Source of the DNA: Halorussus limi
GTDB lineage: Archaea; Halobacteriota; Halobacteria; Halobacteriales; Haladaptataceae
Direction of reading: 5' to 3'
DNA: 64,000 nucleotides
Assembly: GCF_023238205.1 (NCBI RefSeq)
Contig: NZ_CP096659.1
Span: 2,063,626 to 2,127,625 of the forward strand
The notes under the pieces were generated by a model that saw nothing but the letters and a program-made list of their open reading frames with translations, ran no database searches and was not told where the DNA came from. Position 1 is the first letter of the stretch, and every line of letters begins with the position of its first letter. Below are positions 8,518 through 16,698 of this stretch, piece after piece. A program made the translations under genes and the position numbers.

Positions 8518-8635
8518 CCGCTCGGTAAGCCGTCTCTGGGGGCCGTACAATTCTCTTTCGGTTTCAAACCGTATGTAACTAGAAAGGAGCGGCGTCGCCC
8601 GGCGTCGGGCCGACCGGGTGAGCGGCGTCGCCGGT

Positions 8636-9604
8636 TCAGGCCATCGCGGGGGCCTCTTCGGCCTCCAGCAGTTCGTGGTAGCGGTTTCGGATAGTGACTT
8701 CGCTGATGTCGGCGACCTCGCTGACCTCTGCCTGCGTGGTCTTCTCGTTGGTCAGGAGGGCGGCGGCGTAGACCGCGGCGGCGGCGAGTCCGACCGGCGA
8801 CTTGCCGCTGTGGACGCCCTTCTCCTTGGCGGTCTGGAGCAGTTCGCGGGCGCGGTGTTCGGCCTCGTCCGAGAGGTCGAGTCCGGAGGCGAACCGCGGG
8901 ACGTAGCTCTCGGGGTCCGCGGGCTTGACTTCGAGGTTGAGTTCCCGTACCACGTAGCGGTAGGTCCGTGCGACCTCGCTCTTCTCGACTCGACTCACGT
9001 CGGCGATTTCGTCCAGACTCCGCGGGACGCCCGCCTGCCGCGCGGCGGCGTAGACGCAGGCCGTCGAGACGCCCTCGATGGAGCGGCCGGGCAGGAGGTC
9101 CTCGTCGAGTGCGCGGCGGTAGATGACCGACGCGGTCTCACGGACGTTGTTCGGGAGGCCGAGCGCGGAGGCCATGCGGTCGATTTCGCCGAGCGCCTGC
9201 TTGAGGTTGCGCTCCTTGCTGTCGCGGGTGCGGAACCGCTCGTTCCACTTGCGAAGCCGCTGCATCTTCTCGCGCTGGCGCGACCCCAGCGAGTTGCCGT
9301 AGGCGTCCTTGTTCCGCCAGTCGATGTTGGTCGAGAGGCCCTTGTCGTGCATCGTGTTCGTCGTCGGCGCGCCGACGCGGGACTTCTCGTTCTTCTCCTT
9401 GGAGTCGAACGCGCGCCACTCCGGCCCGCGGTCGACCTGGTCCTCGTCGACGACCAGTCCGCACTCCTCGCAGACCGTCTCGCCGTGTTCGGTGTCCGAG
9501 ATGAGATTCCCGTTGCACTCGGGGCAGGCGGTTGACTCGTCGGTTTCTTCTTCGACCTCTTCCTCTGCTTCCGTTCGCTTGACTCGCGTAGTTACGTCTG
9601 ACAT
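8636..9604 (-). CDS. tfb: Transcription initiation factor TFB (TFIIB homologue)
   Basis: A 322-residue archaeal TFB, which binds the TBP-TATA complex and recruits RNA polymerase. The N-terminal zinc ribbon has Cys27, Cys30, Cys45 and Cys48. The B-reader/linker follows (about 50-115, with the conserved DWRNKDAYGNSLGSRQREK region). Two cyclin-fold repeats lie at about 120-205 and 215-305. The second ends in a helix-turn-helix (TQAEVSEVADISEVTIRNRYHEL) that reads the BRE. Halobacteria carry several TFB paralogues, and which one this is cannot be told here. The N-terminal acidic stretch (EAEEEVEEETDES) is a haloarchaeal feature. Confidence 0.97.
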   Translation of the reverse strand: MSDVTTRVKRTEAEEEVEEETDESTACPECNGNLISDTEHGETVCEECGLVVDEDQVDRGPEWRAFDSKEKNEKSRVGAPTTNTMHDKGLSTNIDWRNKDAYGNSLGSRQREKMQRLRKWNERFRTRDSKERNLKQALGEIDRMASALGLPNNVRETASVIYRRALDEDLLPGRSIEGVSTACVYAAARQAGVPRSLDEIADVSRVEKSEVARTYRYVVRELNLEVKPADPESYVPRFASGLDLSDEAEHRARELLQTAKEKGVHSGKSPVGLAAAAVYAAALLTNEKTTQAEVSEVADISEVTIRNRYHELLEAEEAPAMA

Positions 9605-9697
9605 TGTGGCTCCTCGTTGCGGAGATGGCGCGGGCTACCGGGCAGGGAGAACCTGAAAAACCCGGCCTCAATTCCTTGACGTTGGCTTCTTCCGAAA

Positions 9698-9712
9698 GCT
9701 ATTTAATATTTT
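9698..9712 (-). promoter_or_regulatory. Probable tfb promoter, implying a 5' leader
   Basis: On the minus strand this reads AATATTAAATAG, a strong TATA-like element about 95-105 bases before the tfb ATG. No good TATA lies at the leaderless distance. The transcript would therefore carry a leader of roughly 70 bases, in contrast to most genes in the window. Confidence 0.4.
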
Positions 9713-9831
9713 CGGAACTCGATTTACCGAGTCTCGTGAACGGGTGCCACACCACTCCGAGACGCCGGACTCGGTTCGCCGTCGGGAAAATTTAAGTTAC
9801 GACCCGTCGGTTCGAGCGCGGGTGTCGGACG

Positions 9832-9836
9832 ATTTA
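9832..9836 (+). promoter_or_regulatory. TATA-like box fixing the BtuF-like start
   Basis: TTTAA lies 28-32 bases before the ATG at 9864. It supports that start over the in-frame extension to 9744, which would contain the promoter. Confidence 0.5.
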
Positions 9837-9863
9837 ACCCACCGGGCTTCGAAACCACCGGCG

Positions 9864-10667
9864 ATGGCAGTCCAGACCGACCGCGTTACGGCCCGAGTCG
9901 TCTCCTTGGCACCGAGCGCGACCGAGACTCTCCGGGCGCTCGGTGCGACCGACCGCCTCGTCGGCGCGACCCACCACTGCGAGACCGAGGCGCCGGCAGT
10001 CGGAGGGTGGCTCAACCCCGACTACGAGGCCGTCGCCGACCGGGACCCCGACCTCGTGTTGACCGCCGACGATTTACAGGCCGACGTGGCCGCCGACCTC
10101 CGCGAGCGCGGCCACGACGTGTTCCACGCCACGCCGAACACGCTCGACGAGGTGGTCGAGTCGTTCGCCGACCTCGGGGCGGCGGTGGGCCTCCCCGACG
10201 AGGGCGAGGCGCTCGCCCGCCGCGCGCGGAGTCGCCTCGACAGGGTCCGGCGACTCGTTCCCGGCGAGGGCGGTCGCCAGAACGACGACCGTGACGGTAG
10301 CGCCCGGCCGGTGGTCTACTGCGAGGAGTGGTCCGAACCGCCGATGGTCGCGGGCAACTGGGTGCCCGAGGTGGTCGAAGTCGCGGGCGGGCGCTACCCG
10401 TTCCTCGACCCCGGCGAACGCTCCAGAGAGGTCTCGACCGCCGAGGTCGAGGCCGCCGACCCGGACCACGTCGTCCTCCACGTCTGCGGTCACGGAGCCT
10501 GCGCCGACCCCGAGACCGTCACCGACCGCGACTGGGACCTCTCGGCGATAGCCCGCGACGACGTACACGTCGTGGACGACTCGCTGCTGAATCAGCCGAG
10601 TCCGAAACTCGTGGAGGGCGTCGAACGACTCGCGGCCCTGCTTCACCCCGACGCGCTCGACGCGTAA
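9864..10667 (+). CDS. BtuF-like helical-backbone metal/cobalamin-binding protein without signal peptide
   Basis: A 267-residue protein of the periplasmic binding protein class III family (BtuF/FepB-like). RVVSLAPSATETLRALG at the start and LVGATHHCE are classic BtuF N-lobe motifs. The long backbone helix is around residues 105-130, and PVVYCEEWSEPPMVAGNWVPEV opens the C-lobe. Relatives with a signal deliver cobalamin or haem to an ABC importer. This one has neither a Tat nor a lipobox signal when read from the TATA-supported ATG, and no permease gene is adjacent. It may be an intracellular binder or have been recruited to another use. Confidence 0.8.
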   Translation: MAVQTDRVTARVVSLAPSATETLRALGATDRLVGATHHCETEAPAVGGWLNPDYEAVADRDPDLVLTADDLQADVAADLRERGHDVFHATPNTLDEVVESFADLGAAVGLPDEGEALARRARSRLDRVRRLVPGEGGRQNDDRDGSARPVVYCEEWSEPPMVAGNWVPEVVEVAGGRYPFLDPGERSREVSTAEVEAADPDHVVLHVCGHGACADPETVTDRDWDLSAIARDDVHVVDDSLLNQPSPKLVEGVERLAALLHPDALDA

Positions 10668-10702
10668 TCGACTACGGGAAAATCACGCGGTTCTCCGGCC
10701 GA

Positions 10703-11200
10703 CTACCGGTACGCGACTCCGACGGCGACGAGACTGCCGAGCGCCCCGCCGACCGCGAGACCGACGACGAGGGCGGCGCTCGCGCCGAACCAGATGGCCG
10801 GAGCGAGCGGGAGGACGAGGAAACCACAGAGCATCGCCGCCGCGCCCAGTCGCCGGGCCGTCTTCCGACTCGCGCCGGGCGTCGTCAGGAGGTCCCGACG
10901 GTCGCGGTAGCGAATCAACCACCCGAGCGTCGCGCACGCTCCGCCCCCGGCGAGGACGGACGCGGTTCCGATGGCTCGCTCCGAGACGCCGACGCCGACC
11001 GCCGTCGCGAGCGCCACCAGTCCGACGCCGCTCGCTCCGACGACGGCGGCGTTCGACCGGACCGCCGCGTCGTCCGCGGGGTCCACACCGAACCAGCCCC
11101 GAACGGGACTCCCGGGTCGCAACGCGTGGAGGGCGGCCGCGACGAAGGCCAGTCCGGTCGTCGCCGTGAGTCCGGCGGCGAAGACGGTTCCGTTGTCCAT
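10703..11200 (-). CDS. Haloarchaeal multi-pass membrane protein
   Basis: A 165-residue, Ala/Gly/Val-rich protein with about four or five predicted membrane helices (around residues 5-25, 48-70, 75-95, 115-135 and 138-160). Short charged loops include a RYRDRRDLL cytoplasmic-looking segment. No catalytic motif is visible. A TATA-like ATTATTAG on the minus strand lies 22-30 bases upstream of the ATG at 11200, supporting a leaderless start. It is divergent from the DUF84 NTPase gene. Function unknown. Confidence 0.7.
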   Translation of the reverse strand: MDNGTVFAAGLTATTGLAFVAAALHALRPGSPVRGWFGVDPADDAAVRSNAAVVGASGVGLVALATAVGVGVSERAIGTASVLAGGGACATLGWLIRYRDRRDLLTTPGASRKTARRLGAAAMLCGFLVLPLAPAIWFGASAALVVGLAVGGALGSLVAVGVAYR

Positions 11201-11296
11201 ATCGGACGACGTGTCTGTTTTCTAATAATGTTGGTGTCCGGCGCGCTCTTCCACCGGAGCGCAATTGCCAAGTCGGCCGGGCGTCTCCCCCCGCAC

Positions 11297-11815
11297 ATGC
11301 GAGTCGGCGTCGGAAGCACAAACCCAGTGAAGCGTGACGCGACTGAGTCCGCCCTGACCGACTTCCCCGGCGCGACCGTCGAGTCGGTCGCCGTCGAGTC
11401 GGGCGTGAGCGAGCAACCGGTCGGCGAGCGAGAGACCGTCGCGGGCGCGGAGAATCGCGCCCGGAACGCGCTCGACGCCGGCGACTACGACCTCGGCGTC
11501 GGACTGGAGGGCGGCGTCGCCGAAGTCGAGGGCGCCGAGGGACTCTTTCTGGTCATGTGGGCGGCCGCGACCGACGGCGAGCGAGTCGGCCGCGGCGCGG
11601 GTCCCCGACTCCGCCTGCCCGAGTCCATCGCAGGTCGGGTCCGCGACGGCGAGGAGTTAGGCCCGGTCATGGACGACGTCCTCGATATGGAGAACGTGGC
11701 GAAAAAGCAGGGCGCGGCGGGCGCGCTGACCGGTCACGTCATCGACCGCGAGGGCGCCTTGGAACAGGCGCTGGCGGGCGCGCTCGGTCCGTTCGTGACC
11801 GAACTGTACGAGTGA
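11297..11815 (+). CDS. DUF84 / YjjX-type non-canonical purine NTPase
   Basis: A 172-residue member of the inosine/xanthosine triphosphatase family, which cleans the nucleotide pool by hydrolysing ITP and XTP. The N-terminus MRVGVGSTNPVKRDAT carries the signature GSTNPVK loop. GLEGGV (about residues 72-77), FLVMWAAA and the conserved GPRLRLPESI segment follow. The length matches the family. It is translationally coupled to the next small gene, whose GTG overlaps this stop codon by four bases. Confidence 0.88.
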   Translation: MRVGVGSTNPVKRDATESALTDFPGATVESVAVESGVSEQPVGERETVAGAENRARNALDAGDYDLGVGLEGGVAEVEGAEGLFLVMWAAATDGERVGRGAGPRLRLPESIAGRVRDGEELGPVMDDVLDMENVAKKQGAAGALTGHVIDREGALEQALAGALGPFVTELYE

Positions 11816-12024
11816 AGGAGACCGTTCGGCGCGCGCTCAGCACGTTCGCCAGACCGTTCGGGATAGGCGTCGCGCTGTTCGGTGCGTTCGTTTCTACGCA
11901 GTCTCCGCCCGTGGGCGTCCCGATGGTCGTCTTCGGTGCCGTGTTCGCGCTCCGACCCGCCGTCGTCGGGCGGACGCTCGAACTGGTCGCCGACGCGGTC
12001 AGACTACTGGTCGAGGCGGCGTAG
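11812..12024 (+). CDS. Small two-helix membrane protein coupled to the DUF84 gene
   Basis: The GTG at 11812 overlaps the preceding TGA (GTGA), a typical coupling arrangement. The product is about 70 residues: a short basic N-terminus, then hydrophobic segments around residues 15-30 and 36-50 with a Pro-rich turn, and a final helix LVADAVRLLVEAA. It resembles unnamed small membrane proteins of Halobacteria. Its role is unknown. The coupling suggests co-expression with the NTPase. Confidence 0.6.
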   Translation: MKETVRRALSTFARPFGIGVALFGAFVSTQSPPVGVPMVVFGAVFALRPAVVGRTLELVADAVRLLVEAA

Positions 12025-12042
12025 AAGCGAGGTCGGCCATCG

Positions 12043-13896
12043 TCAGTCGTCGGTCGGTTCGGCCGGGTCGGCCGCGGCCCGCGCGTCCTTGCTCTCCTCG
12101 ACGGCCGTGGTCAGCGAGACGTTCAGCACGAACATCGAGGCGACGCCGCCGACGAGCGTGACGATGTTCTTCACCGCGTGGTCGAGAATGGCCGCGCCGA
12201 GCGCGATGCTCCATCCGACGGGAGTCAGGCCGACCACGAGCAGGGTGAACGCGCCCTCGTAGAGACCGACGCCGCCGGGCGACAGCGGGAGGACCTTCGC
12301 GAGGTTGCCCACGCTGACCGCGAAGAAACACACCGCCGCGAGCATCGGAATCGGGAGCGCGACGCTCGGGAACGCGGCCAGCACGAGCAGGGCGGTCAAC
12401 ACGTCGAGCGTCCAGATGGCGAGGCTGCTCGCGCCCACCGTGAGGAAGGCGTTCCGATTGCCCGCGACCGTCTGGACGTCGCCCGTGAACCGCTCGATGA
12501 CGCCCGCCACGTAGTCGGCGTAGGAGTCGTTGCTGAGGCCGGAGACGACACCGCGGACGAGGTTGCGGTCCGACCGGGCGCTCAACACGATGACCCCGAC
12601 CGCGAGGATGGCCGCGAGACCGACCCCGCCGGCGACGTAGAGCGCGGTCTGTCCGGCCGCGCCGTACTCGCTGGCGGATTCGGCCCCCGAGGGTGTCGAC
12701 CCGAACAGGGTCGATTCGAGGCCGCCGGTCGCGCCGGTCAGCGCCAGACCGATGAGGACTACGCCCGCGAGCATCGTGATGGTCAGCAGGTCGAAGACGC
12801 GCTCGACCGCCAGCGAGGCGAACCCCGTCGGATACGGAATCGACCGCCGGGCCTTCACGACGTAGGCCCGGACCGCGTCGCCCGCCCGCGCGGGGAACAC
12901 GAGGTTACCGGTCTGACTGACGAATATCGCCCCCGTCAGGAAGTTCGCGTCCTCGGTGTAGCCCAACTCTTCGAGGATGTCGCGGTAGCGCGCTCCGCGC
13001 AGGGGCCACGAAATCATGTAGACGAGCGCCGCGAGACCGACCAGCATCGGGTCGGCCTGACTCATCTGCTCGACGACTTCGCCGAGCGGGAGGTACTCGC
13101 GCATCAACAGCACCGCGACGACGGTCAGGAAGACCCCCGCCGCGATGGAGACGCGCTTGGTGATGCGCGGTTGGACCGAGAACTCCCACCAACAGCGCAT
13201 TATCTGGCTTCCCATCCCGAACACGTCCCGGACGATGTCGACCTTCGAGTCGCCCTTGGGTTCCCAATCCACCGCGAACTCCTTGACGTCGTAGCCCCGG
13301 CGCTGCGCGCGCACGAGGACTTCGGTGTCCCAGAACCAGTGTTCGTCCTCGACCTCGTTCAGCACGTCGAAGAGCGCGGTCCTGTCGAACGCCTTGAACC
13401 CGCACTGGTGGTCGCGCATCTCCGACCCGAGGAAGGTCCGGGTAAGCCCGTTGAACCCTCGACTCGCGACATCGCGCTTGGCGGGTCGGTCGGCCGTCTC
13501 GCCCGGCATCCAGCGCGACCCGGTGGCGAAGTCGTACTCGCCCGACCGGACGCTCTCGACCAGTTCTTCGAGGTGTCGCATGTCGGTGGCGAGATCGGTG
13601 TCGAAGTACACCAGCGTGTCGCCGTCCGCGGCCTCGAAGGCTCGATTCAAAGCTCCGCCCCGCCCCAACCGCTCGTCGCTGTGGTAGTGGCGGACCCGTT
13701 CGTCCTCGGCCGCCATCCTGTCGGCGATTTCGGGCGTTCGGTCGTCGCACCCGTCCTCGGCTACGATGACCTCGAAGGTTCCTGCGGGGAGGAATTCGTC
13801 TAACGTGGCGAGTGTCGTCTCGACCGTGTTCTCTATGGTCGCCTCCTCGTTGTAGGCCGGAAGGACGACGCTCACCTCGACTCCACGACCGCTCAT
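12043..13896 (-). CDS. aglD: AglD-like dolichol-phosphate glycosyltransferase with flippase-like membrane domain
   Basis: A 617-residue fusion. Residues 1-240 form a GT-A family 2 transferase of the dolichol-phosphate mannose synthase type: VSVVLPAYNEEATIENTV opens it and Asp99-Thr-Asp101 is the DXD metal site. GSRWMPGE and DHQCGFKAF are further family motifs. Residues about 255-600 form a multi-helix UPF0104/LPG-synthase-like membrane domain. In Haloferax, AglD charges dolichol phosphate with the final hexose of the S-layer N-glycan and has this same two-part build. The position near the methylase gene also recalls Haloferax gene order. I infer the same role; the sugar is not determinable. 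Confidence 0.85.
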   Translation of the reverse strand: MSGRGVEVSVVLPAYNEEATIENTVETTLATLDEFLPAGTFEVIVAEDGCDDRTPEIADRMAAEDERVRHYHSDERLGRGGALNRAFEAADGDTLVYFDTDLATDMRHLEELVESVRSGEYDFATGSRWMPGETADRPAKRDVASRGFNGLTRTFLGSEMRDHQCGFKAFDRTALFDVLNEVEDEHWFWDTEVLVRAQRRGYDVKEFAVDWEPKGDSKVDIVRDVFGMGSQIMRCWWEFSVQPRITKRVSIAAGVFLTVVAVLLMREYLPLGEVVEQMSQADPMLVGLAALVYMISWPLRGARYRDILEELGYTEDANFLTGAIFVSQTGNLVFPARAGDAVRAYVVKARRSIPYPTGFASLAVERVFDLLTITMLAGVVLIGLALTGATGGLESTLFGSTPSGAESASEYGAAGQTALYVAGGVGLAAILAVGVIVLSARSDRNLVRGVVSGLSNDSYADYVAGVIERFTGDVQTVAGNRNAFLTVGASSLAIWTLDVLTALLVLAAFPSVALPIPMLAAVCFFAVSVGNLAKVLPLSPGGVGLYEGAFTLLVVGLTPVGWSIALGAAILDHAVKNIVTLVGGVASMFVLNVSLTTAVEESKDARAAADPAEPTDD

Positions 13897-14308
13897 TATC
13901 GAAGAGAGTCTGCCGCGCCGCGTAAGTACCTTCTGCTCCGTTCCATCCAGTACACGCCCCTAAGCCGGGCCTTGCGTCGTCGTTCACGTACGTTCACGCC
14001 GAAACCCCTCGTGGAACCGAGTCGCGCCGTCGTTACGCTCGGTAATCCGCGCTTACGGAGGCCTGAAATTCGAACTGGTCGTCCGTCGGGGGCCACCGGA
14101 GGCCGCTCGCGGTGCCGACGCTCGCCGAGTCGTCGCGGGCGACTCCGCGGAACGTTCTCTGGAAACTCCAGATTAACCAGCCGTACCAACACCCCCCTCG
14201 GGGGTGGTTTAGTTCAAAGAAAATAGCGATGAAATCGCACGAGGGCCCGGTGTTAACTCCACGTACCAAATCCCCTAAGGCGGTTTCCGTCCAAGGAGAG
14301 AGTAAGGC
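13897..14308. other. Divergent intergenic region with a hairpin
   Basis: A 412-base gap. The leftward aglD promoter is probably the TACTTA-like element near 13922-13930. A strong GC hairpin lies at 14190-14206, followed by an AT-richer stretch. A Shine-Dalgarno-like AAGGAGAG lies just before the gene at 14309. Frames here are basic and look non-coding. Confidence 0.5.
14190..14206. other. Perfect 7-bp GC hairpin upstream of the wHTH gene
   Basis: CACCCCC and GGGGGTG pair around a CTC loop and are followed by GTTTAGTTC. It lies about 100 bases before the gene at 14309. It could be in the 5' leader, act as an operator, or end an unseen short transcript. Confidence 0.4.
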
Positions 14309-14551
14309 ATGAGCACGACCGCAACTGCTGGCACGACCACCCTGACCGACAAACAACAGCGCATCCTCCAGTACCTCCGCGAGAAGGGACAGATGAAGAC
14401 CTACTTCAAGTCCCGACTCATCGGCGACGAACTCGGAATGACCGCCAAGGAGGTCGGCGCGAACATGACTGCCATCGCAGAGGGCGAGTTCGACGTGGAC
14501 GTCGAGAAGTGGGGATACTCCTCTTCGACCACGTGGAAGGTTACGACGTAA
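14309..14551 (+). CDS. Small winged-helix protein (DUF7123-like)
   Basis: An 80-residue protein. After a Thr-rich tip, LTDKQQRILQYLREKGQMKTYF reads as the first two helices of a winged helix, and SRLIGDELGMTAKEVGANMTAI as the turn and recognition helix. The ending KWGYSSSTTWKVT gives the wing strands. Short proteins like this are highly conserved across Halobacteria and uncharacterised. DNA binding is inferred from the fold pattern. Unusually for the window, an AAGGAGAG sequence about ten bases before the ATG looks like a Shine-Dalgarno, so the mRNA probably has a leader. Confidence 0.8.
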   Translation: MSTTATAGTTTLTDKQQRILQYLREKGQMKTYFKSRLIGDELGMTAKEVGANMTAIAEGEFDVDVEKWGYSSSTTWKVTT

Positions 14552-14668
14552 CGCGGACGTCCGGAACGCGACGTTCGATACGACGCCCGAGACGCGAACG
14601 CTGCTGGCACGTGCTCGGGGAGTGTGGGTTTTCCGCCGTCCGCTCGGTTCCCGTTTCGTCTTTTTCCG

Positions 14669-15541
14669 TCACCGCCTGCGCCACGACCGTTCGGCCGACC
14701 AGTCGAGCAGTCGCTCGGCCTTGCTCGCGTCGATTAGCCGTTCGTACCCAGTCGGCGACTCGCGGACTTCCGCGTCGTACAGGTCCGCGAGTTCCGCGCT
14801 CGGCGCGTCGACAGTCGTGTCCTCGGCGGCCCCGAAGAAGACCTCGTGACCCGCGAAGCCCGCCTCCAGCGCTCGGACCGCGAGGTCCGCGGCGTCCGCG
14901 ATGTGAAGGTACCCGAACAGCGTCTTGCGCGCCTTCTCGTAGAACCCGGCGTCTCGAATCCCGTCCAGCGACCGGTCGCGCTCGGCGAAGACGGTCCGGA
15001 GTTCCTCGTCGGTCACGACGAGCGGGAACCGGAGCGACGCGAGCGTTGTCGGCCTCCCCTCGCGGCGGCCGAACCCGTCGGCGACGACTTCGGCGACCTG
15101 CTTGCCCAGTCCGTAGGCGTTCGAGGGCGTCAGCGGGTGGGACTCGTCCACCGGGAGGTACTCGACGCGCACCTCGTCTTCGAAGCCCCCGCCCATCGCC
15201 GAGAGGCTAGACGCGAATACCACCGTCTCGATGCCGAGCGCCTCGGCGGCCTCCAGCACGTGGTACGGCGTCTGGGCGTTGCTCCGGAAGGTGACGTGGC
15301 CGGGCGTCTCGTCCGGGCGCGGAATCGTCCCGAAGTGGGCGACGGCGTCGGGGTCGGCGCTGGCGAGCGACCCGTACACCTCGCCGGGGTCCAGCAGGTC
15401 GGTCCGGAGATACCGGTCGGCGACTCGCTCGCGCCGGTCGCCCCTGCTCAGGTTGACTGTCCGATAGCCGCGCTCGGCGAGCGCCGAGAGTAACGCGGTG
15501 CCTAACTCGCCGTTCCCGCCGGTGACTGCGACGGTGTCCAT
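14669..15541 (-). CDS. NAD-dependent epimerase/dehydratase (extended SDR)
   Basis: A 290-residue Rossmann protein. The glycine motif TGGNGELG is at residues 7-14. The Ser of ASSLSAMGG and the Tyr/Lys of NAYGLGKQ form the extended-SDR catalytic triad. The C-terminal region (about 200-285) resembles the substrate-binding part of GalE-like sugar-nucleotide enzymes, but with no diagnostic residues for one substrate. It is monocistronic. The downstream neighbour on the same strand encodes a regulator whose start is separate. NAD is more likely than NADP from the acidic second-strand end, but this is weak. Confidence 0.85.
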   Translation of the reverse strand: MDTVAVTGGNGELGTALLSALAERGYRTVNLSRGDRRERVADRYLRTDLLDPGEVYGSLASADPDAVAHFGTIPRPDETPGHVTFRSNAQTPYHVLEAAEALGIETVVFASSLSAMGGGFEDEVRVEYLPVDESHPLTPSNAYGLGKQVAEVVADGFGRREGRPTTLASLRFPLVVTDEELRTVFAERDRSLDGIRDAGFYEKARKTLFGYLHIADAADLAVRALEAGFAGHEVFFGAAEDTTVDAPSAELADLYDAEVRESPTGYERLIDASKAERLLDWSAERSWRRR

Positions 15542-15572
15542 GAAGAAAGACGGACTGCGGGCGACCGAAAAA

Positions 15573-16184
15573 CTACGGGTCGAACGAGATGAACCCGTCG
15601 GCCTCGGCCGCGAACGTCGCGGCGGTCTCGCCGAACGAGTCGGCGTACCTGACCAGCAGGGTGATGACCGTCTCGGGGTTCCGGACCGCGTAGCCGTCCT
15701 CGCGGTCCAACAGACCGGCGTCTTCGAGGTCGGCGGCGTACTTGCTCACGGTCGGTCTCGACACGTCCAGCGCGTCGGCGAGGTCGCTACCGGTCGCCGA
15801 CGGGTCGCGCAGTAACTCGACGAGCATCCCCCGCGGGGTGTCCCTGCGGAGGTAGCCCAGTGCGACCTGCTCGAACGAGGAGAACTGCTCGGCCGGATAG
15901 AATCGGCGGTAGTCACCGTCCCGTCGGCTCTCGACCACGCCCGCCTCGAGCAACTGTCGGAGGTGGTGTTGAGCCTCTCCCGTTCCCAGTTTGAGGTCGT
16001 CACGGACCTTCGAGAAGTGCGCGCCCGGCGTGGTGGCGACGTAGCCCGCAATCGCGTCGCGGGCCTCGCTCTCGCCGCTCTCGCCGTCGTCGCGAAACTT
16101 GGCGAGCGGCGTCGCGGCCCCCAAGACCGCGAACCGGCGGAGGGTCGCCCGCTTATTTTCATCCACTTCGGAGCGCTCAACCAT
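15573..16184 (-). CDS. Transcriptional regulator with two winged-helix domains
   Basis: A 203-residue protein with an N-terminal helix-turn-helix (about residues 45-85: GAHFSKVRDDLKLGTGEAQHH) of the ArsR/MarR style. A second one (about 118-165: DLADALDVSRPTVSKYAADLEDAGLL) has a textbook recognition helix. No metal-binding Cys set is visible. Haloarchaeal regulators with this double layout often act as repressors. Its targets are unknown. The gene ends 31 bases before the start of the epimerase gene's reverse neighbour, so they form a tandem pair in which the regulator is upstream. A TTTTAATCC element about 27 bases before the ATG supports the start. Confidence 0.85.
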   Translation of the reverse strand: MVERSEVDENKRATLRRFAVLGAATPLAKFRDDGESGESEARDAIAGYVATTPGAHFSKVRDDLKLGTGEAQHHLRQLLEAGVVESRRDGDYRRFYPAEQFSSFEQVALGYLRRDTPRGMLVELLRDPSATGSDLADALDVSRPTVSKYAADLEDAGLLDREDGYAVRNPETVITLLVRYADSFGETAATFAAEADGFISFDP

Positions 16185-16698
16185 CTACAACTGTAGGGTC
16201 GGTGCGGAGGATTAAAACGTCTTCGGCTTGCGAGTCGGTCGCACAGCTGAGAGGTCGGAATACGACCTGACAGCGACTGTGGCGGCGGTCTGGGGACGGC
16301 CGGCCGGTCGTCGTTTCGAGCGCCAGCCACGATTCGGTCGGAAACGGCCTCCGACGCCGACAGTCCGCGTCGGAGGCGTAGCGTCGCACTCTACGGGTGT
16401 ACGCTACGCTTCGGTCGGTCCCGGGTGGGTGCCTCGAACGAATCCGGACGTGGGTCCCGACGCTCTCGGGACAGAAGATTTCGGAATTTCTTGCGGACGC
16501 CCCGCGCCGCTCTACGGTCGATTTCTCGGATGTACCCGCACGCCAGAACGCGTGGCGGCGGTAACGGACCGGCGCAACTCGGTACCGCCGCGCAACTGTA
16601 CACTCTCCGCACGCGTACTAATACGTTTCCGAAGGAATCCAAGGAAATACGTCGGATTCGGAGCGAATTGTCGGAAAAGTGGAGTAAATCGTCGGGGA
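16185..16698. other. Intergenic region with no recognised gene
   Basis: A 514-base gap between two leftward genes. The right end includes an AT-richer stretch (about 16610-16700), probably the 3' end of the SPFH transcript. The left end holds the regulator's TATA-like TTTTAATCC (minus strand, about 16209-16217). Open frames here are Arg/Pro-rich and antisense-like. I see no tRNA or obvious structured RNA. Confidence 0.5.
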
